Source: Vitrella brassicaformis (taxonomy: Eukaryota; Sar; Vitrellaceae). From it: a stretch of 64,000 nt of DNA. Made by a program: the position numbers and the translations under genes. Positions 58,434 through 64,000 of this stretch are shown here, one piece after another. Positions within the stretch are counted from its first letter, which is position 1. Each line of letters opens with the position of its first letter. The stretch covers positions 1 through 64,000 of the forward strand of contig CDMY01000244.1 of assembly GCA_001179505.1 (NCBI GenBank). Reading direction: 5' to 3'. Below the pieces are notes generated by a model. The model was given only the letters and a program-made list of their open reading frames with translations. It made no database searches and was not told the origin of the DNA.

Positions 58434-59280
58434 TCATTCATGTGTGTGCTGTGCGTCCGTTGGTCGGGGGTCGTCCGTTGGTTGGGTGGTTGTGGTGCAG
58501 CCGGGGATAGCCTTGATGGAGAGCGACGCGCCCCCTCGCCCCCCTTCAGCCATCTCATCCCTCTGCGACCTCTACTACAGATGGGAGCCCTCACCTAACG
58601 GAAGCTCGAGTGGAACGTCCACTTTCCCCCTCACCACACACCACGCGGACCCACCCCAGCCACAGCCTGCGACAGCAACACAAACCAGCACTCAGGGCAG
58701 CGATCGAGACGACCAGCAGTATCAGGATGAGGGCGGGGAGCAGCAAACGCAAGTTGACATGAGGGACAGTGGCGCCCATGTAGAAGGGGCTGCAGAGAGT
58801 GAGGCGAGGAGGGCTGTGGTTGTGCTGCAGCCGGGTGGCAGCCCGCTGACAGGACAGGATGCATCTTCGCCAGCCCGCTGACCAGTTGGGATCACTCCCG
58901 CCGGCAGAGAGGGAGGGGGAGTTCATGTTCATCTCTGCCTACATTTTATATTGTGTTGTCTGTTGGTGAACTACACATTATATTATCTGGTTGGTTGGTT
59001 GATTGGTGTCCCGACCATGTGAAGACATAACGATGATGTGACGGGACAGCTCACTTGCGATACATCCAGCCGTGTGCGGTGCACTACAGATGGATGGCTC
59101 TCGTGTGTACCACGGTGGACAAGGTGGACAGGGTTGGGCAATCAATAAGCGTTTTGACGGACGGACGGACTGACGGACTTCTCATATCACCACACACACA
59201 CCTACACATGCCTCCATCACTGTTCGTGCGGCAAGGCAACCCATCAGCAGATGTCTCCCTCCCTCCCTCCCTCCCTGCCT
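58434..59280. other. Region with ambiguous open frames
   Basis: On the plus strand 58516-58881 is open for 121 residues (MESDAPPRPPSAISSLC..., then Gln/Asp-rich). On the minus strand 58932-58591 is open for 113 residues with a strong hydrophobic segment (LLLPALILILLVVSIAALSA). They overlap and at most one is real. A short stretch near 58850-58910 resembles the SPLTxWDxxxxQRG part of the J-domain family, so this area may be duplication debris. The rest to 59280 holds simple repeats. Confidence 0.35.
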
Positions 59281-61229
59281 TCATCCATTCTCCCGGCCTT
59301 GACCTTTGCTCTCCCCCTCAATGTCAGCCCGCCACTCGTACATGTCACCGATGTCTATACCAGCAACCGACAAAGCCTCCTTGACCCACAAAGGAGGCAC
59401 ACCCGCCCCCTGCACGCCGCTGTTCCCCTTGCCCTCATCGGCCTTCTCCCCACTCTCGCGACCTGTGTCGGCGTCAGCAGCGACTTTCCGCTTCTTGGCT
59501 GGCGGCTGCTGGCCGTCAGGGTCGGCTTTGAGTGGGGCGGCGGCGCTGTTGCCCCTGCTCCTGTCTTTTGTCGCTGGGAAGTGGTGCTTGAGGAAGGTCC
59601 TCACGAAGTCGGGGAAGGTGTCGTTGAGGATGGCCTTGCGCATGGACGTCATGAGGGCCTTCATGTAGTGCAGGTTGTGAAGGGTCACCAGGTGACACGC
59701 AGTCGCCTCCTGATCACACACACATGCACATGCATCCATGACAGGGGACAGAGAGCGGTGTTTGTTTGTCGGCGTGTTGGGGTGGTAGCCCACTCACCTT
59801 GGTGACGATTGAGTGCAGGAAGGCTCGTGTGTAGTTCTTGCAGGTGTAGCACTCGCACCCCTCGTCGATGGGCCTGAAATCGCCCGCATACTCCCTCTGC
59901 TTCAGACGCATCAAACCTGCATCCAGCACGCACACACACGTGGCTCGCTCTCCTTTTCCCCATCGACACATGCACCCACCCCCATCCACCCCCACCATGT
60001 GTGACCATAGCAGTGCCGAATCTGGCCGTCCTGCACGGGTAGACGCAGTCGAACATATCAACACCCAACGCCACACACACCACAATGTCCACAGGGTAGC
60101 CCACACCCATCAGGTAGCGCGGCTTCGTCGCCGGCAAACCACTCTCGGGACGAGTGCACTGCTCACACACACCACACAGACAGACAGACAGACAGACAGT
60201 GTGATGTCCACCAGGCTGCCTGCGATGTCACCGCTCACCTGTTCGACAATCCTCCAAAAGACGTCTTTCTCCTCTCCGCCCGACAGCCCCCCGATGGCGT
60301 ATCCCGGCAGGTCCCTCTCAATCATGCCCTTCAGCGACACGGCCCGCAGGTCCTCGTGCAGCCCGCCCTGCACTATGCCGAACAGGTTCTGCTCACTGGG
60401 CCTCGCGTGCGCCTTGATGCATCGGTCGAGCCATCTGAATGTGCGGTGGGTGGCCTCCTCCACTCGGTGACGGTCGGGCAGCGTGGCGCTCACCACATCG
60501 TCCAAAGCCATCATGATGTCCGCACCAATAGCATTCTGTGGGACCGATACAATGCACACACGTCATCCATGAGGGGGGGTTGTGCTTTGCTGTGCTGTGC
60601 TGTGCTGTGTGTCGGCACCTGGTATTCGATGGACTTTTCGGGCGTGAGCAGCATGAGTGAACTGTCGACGGGTGACTGGAACTGCACGCCCTCCTCGGTG
60701 ATCTGCGCCAGCTTGAGCAGCGACACCATCTGGAACCCACCGCTGTCGGTGAGAAGGTTCCGCGGCCACCGCATGAACGAGTGCAGCCCTCCCGCCCTCT
60801 TGAGCACCTCACACCCCGGCCGGTTGCCGAGGTGGTAGGTGTTGCCCAGCATGATCTGGAAGTCAAGAGCTTCCATCTGCACACACGACGCAGACGACAC
60901 AGACAGGCAACCATTGAGCTGATATGAATCGTTTCCCTCTTGCCTTGCCTGCCTGAGTGAGTGACCTGTTCCGACGTGATTCCCTTGATGGTGCCTTGTG
61001 TGCCGACAGGCATGAACACAGGTGTGTCGACAGGGCCGTGAGGGAGCGACAGCCGGGCAGCACGAGCCCGATGGAGTCTGCCTTGCACGGCGAAGGCGAG
61101 GGCGCGGCCGGGGGGGATGGGAGGCGCAGATCCGCCTCCCTGCTCATCTTCTCGAGGCCTTTTCTGCCCTCTCTGGTCCAGATCCATCTTCGCCCACGCC
61201 CCTTCCAAAACCCTTCGGATCGAAGTCAT
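59281..61229 (-). CDS. QTRT1: Queuine tRNA-ribosyltransferase, catalytic subunit
   Basis: ATG 61229 (minus; [20 protein letters not shown]). In order: [158 protein letters not shown] (with the nucleophile Asp) and the zinc site [10 protein letters not shown] with a later His in [10 protein letters not shown] Lys/Gly-rich tail follows; stop TGA 59281-59283. The enzyme swaps guanine 34 of tRNAs with GUN anticodons for queuine. All signature residues are present except PTR reading PCR. Eukaryotic enzymes work with a QTRT2 partner, which is not in this window. No organelle leader is evident, so the site of action is probably cytosolic. Six or seven exons. Confidence 0.93.
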
Positions 61230-61715
61230 TGCACTGTTTTTTCCAGGTTCTCGGCTTTTGTGTATGTGTGTGAATGCGCGAGACCTTCACACTCATCTGT
61301 TGACATCCAGACGTCGATGTATCTGGCATTCACTTCGTTCGTCAGACCATTCTCACTCAGTCACTCAACTGGCTAGCCTCACAACAGGCTCGCTTACTCA
61401 TGCATCGCCCCGCCCGTCCCCAGCTTACTCACACGCCCATCCATCCATCCATCCATCCATCCATCCATCCGCACCCACATAGCATATAGCCCGCCAGAGA
61501 CATCGACAACCGACAGAAGAGCTAGCTTAGCTGTATGTACACAACACACTGATCTATCTAAAACCAAGGGGCATCTATCTCATCCTTTGCTGTACAAGCC
61601 AAGCCACGCACCAAGAAAAGCCTACAACGCGTCAGCCAGTGCAGTGAGTGCACCAGCCCATCTAATGTATCTACGACAGCCCAGCCAGCCCTCTCTCCCC
61701 TGCCTGTTCATTCAT
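61230..61715. other. Intergenic, simple repeats only
   Basis: Contains (CCAT)n at 61438-61470 and no supported gene. It should hold the promoter of the QTRT1 gene and the 3' UTR of the SOUL-domain gene. Confidence 0.45.
61438..61470. repeat. (CCAT)n simple repeat
   Basis: Eight tandem CCAT units between two minus-strand genes. Confidence 0.9.
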
Positions 61716-63362
61716 TCAGCTGGCTGGCTTGAGTCTCTTTACGTTGACACACACCTCATTGGACCTCAGCCACGGCAGCTTTTGTGGCCCATTGTACATG
61801 TGCAGCCGGAAGGCGTCGTCGTCAGCCACAGCAAACACCCCATCCCTGGCTATCTCCACCTTCAGCTCCTCCAATCGCCGCTGGATCTCATTCTCCGTCG
61901 CAAATCCAGCGAAGCGCAGGACAGCCACGGTCTCTGGCAGCCTCTCTTGCACCGACACCGCAATGTCATATGGCTCCGGCGCACGGCCGACCTGCTGATA
62001 CTCGGATGGCAGCACGAACGTCATGTAGAGGGCACCTTTCCGCGTCCTCTCTATCATGATTGGTGTCGTCAGGTCCATCACCACGCCGCCATCAGTGTCG
62101 GTCGTCGCTGTTGGTGGCTTGGGTGGTCTCTTGGCAGGGATTTGGGTGTCATTCATCATGCCCATGGCGCCAGAGTAAGACGTTCCGTTGGATGCTGCGG
62201 TGGTGGACGCGCCGAGGGGGACGTTGTTGCCCAGATAGTAGGCCAGCAGCTTTCCCAGGGCCGTGCCGGTCGCGAGGAGGTCTGTCGTGATCTTGCCTGG
62301 CGAGACCCGCCCCATCTTGACGCTTGCGATCGAGTATCCGCTGTAACGCCTCACCTCGTACTCATCAACCTGCAGACAGACAGACAGACAGACAGACACA
62401 CCACACCACACCACACGCACACGCACACGCACACATGAATGAGCGAATGCATCGCGGCGGATACGCATTGCATTCATTCAGATAGTCGGTCCTTGTTTGT
62501 TCTTTCATACCTTCCGTTCCAGTGAGTATCTGGGCGTTTCTATCCCCTGAGGCGTCCGCCTGAGTGCGTTCTTGCCCTCCCGCAGCAGAGGGGCAAGGGG
62601 AAGGCCACGTCGAACAGCACGCAGCGACCGCCGCATCAACGGTGGCAACGACCGTGCCACTGACTGAGACGCGGTAGGGAGTCTCGCCACCACCTTGGTG
62701 GTCAACTGGGGCATGTCGGAGGCCAACGTGGGCAGCAGGTCACGCAGCACCTGTCGCCGTAACGCCCCCAGATCCCGCCGCCGCGGCACGGCGCCCAACA
62801 GAAGCGACACAATCTCACTGCGGATTTCAGGTGCTTGCTTCAACAGATCCTGTAAGGACGGACACGCGGTGTAGGGCGTGCCGTGCGTCAGTGGATGTGT
62901 GGTTTGCCTTGCGTACATACCTGTGCTAGCACCGATCGCTGGCTCATGGTGGTTGCTGGCCGCAGGAGGTGGTCTATCTTTTCCTCCCACGACATCACTG
63001 ACATGACGACAAGGCAACACACATGGGTGCGGGCGGAGTGCAAACCACTGCCAGCGGGAGGTGCGCGTGTCACCCACCTGTGGCGTCGGGTGAAGCCAGG
63101 GGCGCTGCAGATTGCTGGTCCGGTGCAGAACGCAGACGAGTGAGCTGCGACATCCTGTCCGGCACATGCAGCAGGAAGGCTGACCCTCCGAAGCCTGCAA
63201 CACGCAAGTGCATGGAAGATGCACGGTTCCCCTTCCCCCTGCCGTCTGTCTGTAATCCTCACCAGGCCGATGTGCAGTCCTCGCTGCATGGGTGAGAGAG
63301 CGGGTGGAAAAGAAGCAAAGGACCAGACAGACAGAGATGGAGATTCGCATATGGGCTGCCAT
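61716..63362 (-). CDS. SOUL-domain (haem-binding-like) protein with N-terminal targeting leader
   Basis: ATG 63362 (minus; MAAHMRISISVCLVLCFFST) is a good signal peptide. Splicing of CGGCCTG to GCTTCGG gives RPGFGGSAFLLHVPDRMSQL. Next come VMSWEEKIDHLLRPATTMSQ, DLLKQAPEIRSEIVSLLLGA, a basic region of about 90 residues and RYSLERKV, then the SOUL domain: DEYEVRRYSGYSIASVKM, GKLLAYYLGNNVPLG, TPIMIERTRKGALYMTFVLP, SEYQQVGRAPEPYDIAV, ETVAVLRFAGFATENEIQRR and HMYNGPQKLPWLRSNEVCVN, stop TGA 61716-61718. The FVLPSEY, TVAVLRFxG and YN.P..LPxLRxNEV signatures are diagnostic. SOUL proteins bind haem or are linked to haem and chloroplast plastoglobules. The leader suggests entry into the secretory route and perhaps the plastid (inferred). 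Confidence 0.85.
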
Positions 63363-63793
63363 ATCGACACTGATGCCGCTGACACGCGGGAGATGATGAT
63401 GGCGGGATCTTGCAAGCTCGCCTCGAAGCTGAGCTCGCGGATGCGATGACTCGTCCGCCGCAGTCTTTCTCCATCCAGATCTCTCATCTGCACCCATCTA
63501 TACGAGTTGCTTCACTGCAGCGGCTTTTCCTTCTGTCTGTCCTCGTTCTCGGTGTTCAGAGTGTGCCCAGCCGCCAGACCCACAGATCTCCGCATCGGCA
63601 TGAACCGCTGAGCCGTCGGGTAGACAGCCCTTCATCATCAGCCGCCCCGCTATCTCGTGCTTCTGTTGCATGGATGCGTCCATCCATCCGCCGCTCTCTT
63701 CTGAGGTCTATTAGTACTGCTCCGTCTGATCAGAGGCTCATCATCAACAGAAGGCCGGCGGGGACAACGCGGGGATTTTCCTCATTCGTCGCT
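63363..63793. other. Divergent intergenic region
   Basis: No gene recognised. An open stretch near 63430-63490 on the minus strand could extend the SOUL gene upstream, but the signal peptide at 63362 makes the shorter start preferable. It should hold the promoters for the SOUL gene (-) and the SPATA20-like gene (+). Confidence 0.4.
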
Positions 63794-64000
63794 ATGAGTG
63801 CAGCGGCTGCCACCGCGGCTGCCGAGCTTCCCTCGGCCAATGTGTTGTCGTCCGAGAAGAGTCCCTATCTGCTGCAGCACGCCCACAACCCCATCCACTG
63901 GTACCCCTGGGGCAGTGAGGCCTTCGCAAGGGCGCAGCGGGAGGACAAGCCGGTGTTCCTGAGTGTGGGGTACAGCACCTGCCACTGGTGCCACGTCATG
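63794..64000 (+). CDS. SPATA20: SPATA20/YyaL-type thioredoxin-domain protein (N-terminus only)
   Basis: ATG 63794 ([20 protein letters not shown]) leads into [40 protein letters not shown] and TCHWCHVM, running off the right edge. [25 protein letters not shown]...[19 protein letters not shown] is the invariant start of the DUF255 thioredoxin-like family; members continue with a six-hairpin glycosidase-like (GlcNAc epimerase-type) region, which would lie outside the window. The CxxC-type motif (CHWC) is intact. Function of the family is not well defined. Confidence 0.93.
   Translation, partial: MSAAAATAAAELPSANVLSSEKSPYLLQHAHNPIHWYPWGSEAFARAQREDKPVFLSVGYSTCHWCHVM

Noticed and set aside
1-64000. 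tRNA, rRNA or transposase genes
   Set aside because: No cloverleaf with conserved TTCRA arm, rRNA core motif, reverse transcriptase or transposase domain was recognised on either strand.

Overview
The window is nuclear DNA of an intron-rich, GC-rich eukaryote. Genes are cut into many short exons by introns of roughly 60-90 bases with GTGAGT/GTAAGT-like donors. The 3' ends of many introns are (TG)n, (TCTG)n or (CA)n-like tracts running straight into CAG. The gene set points to an alveolate with a complex plastid, most likely a chromerid such as Vitrella (inference, not proven). It has apicomplexan-style TSP1/vWA adhesion modules, a protein O-fucosyltransferase 2, organellar-type helical-repeat RNA-binding protein, and a purine-salvage enzyme whose leader has a signal peptide followed by a Phe-containing plastid-type cleavage motif. 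No rRNA, tRNA, CRISPR or intact transposon was seen.

Layout. 0-10 kb (+): the 3' part of a low-complexity P/Q/H/RGG protein, a coiled-coil protein, and a secreted coiled-coil/TSP1x3/vWA protein. 10.7-11.5 kb (-): a small Cys-rich secreted protein. 11.7-15 kb (+): a helical-repeat protein fused to an RluA-type pseudouridine synthase. 15.2-17.5 kb (-): POFUT2, divergent from 17.7-20.7 kb (+), a secreted protein with two nucleoside-phosphorylase domains. 21.5-26.2 kb (+): a PIWI-clade Argonaute with a damaged catalytic triad. 27.3-31.4 kb (-): a PP2C phosphatase with a long acidic insertion. 31.6-32.8 kb (+): a membrane-anchored sulfotransferase-like protein. 32.93-33.01 kb: a 38-bp-stem hairpin. 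33.3-35.1 kb (+): unknown. 35.7-36.8 kb (-): a J-domain protein. 37.1-40.4 kb (+): a PDI-like double thioredoxin protein. 40.6-46.6 kb (-): two unknown proteins. 47-50.2 kb (-): a degenerate ITPase-like domain fused to xanthine phosphoribosyltransferase. 50.4-54.1 kb (+): an IKS1-like kinase. 55.6-58.4 kb (+): duplicated and decaying J-domain copies around an assembly gap. 59.3-61.2 kb (-): queuine tRNA-ribosyltransferase. 61.7-63.4 kb (-): a SOUL-domain protein. 63.8 kb to the end (+): the start of a SPATA20/YyaL-type protein.

The most interesting points are the slicer-defective PIWI gene only 6.7 kb from a pre-miRNA-like hairpin; the TSP1/vWA adhesin-like gene near POFUT2, with TSP1 modules that lack the usual fucose acceptor residue; and two unusual domain fusions (helical repeat-RluA and pseudo-ITPase-XPRT). 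Exon boundaries were read by eye from frame continuity and splice motifs. Spans given are from first to last coding base including introns, and small exons may be misplaced.
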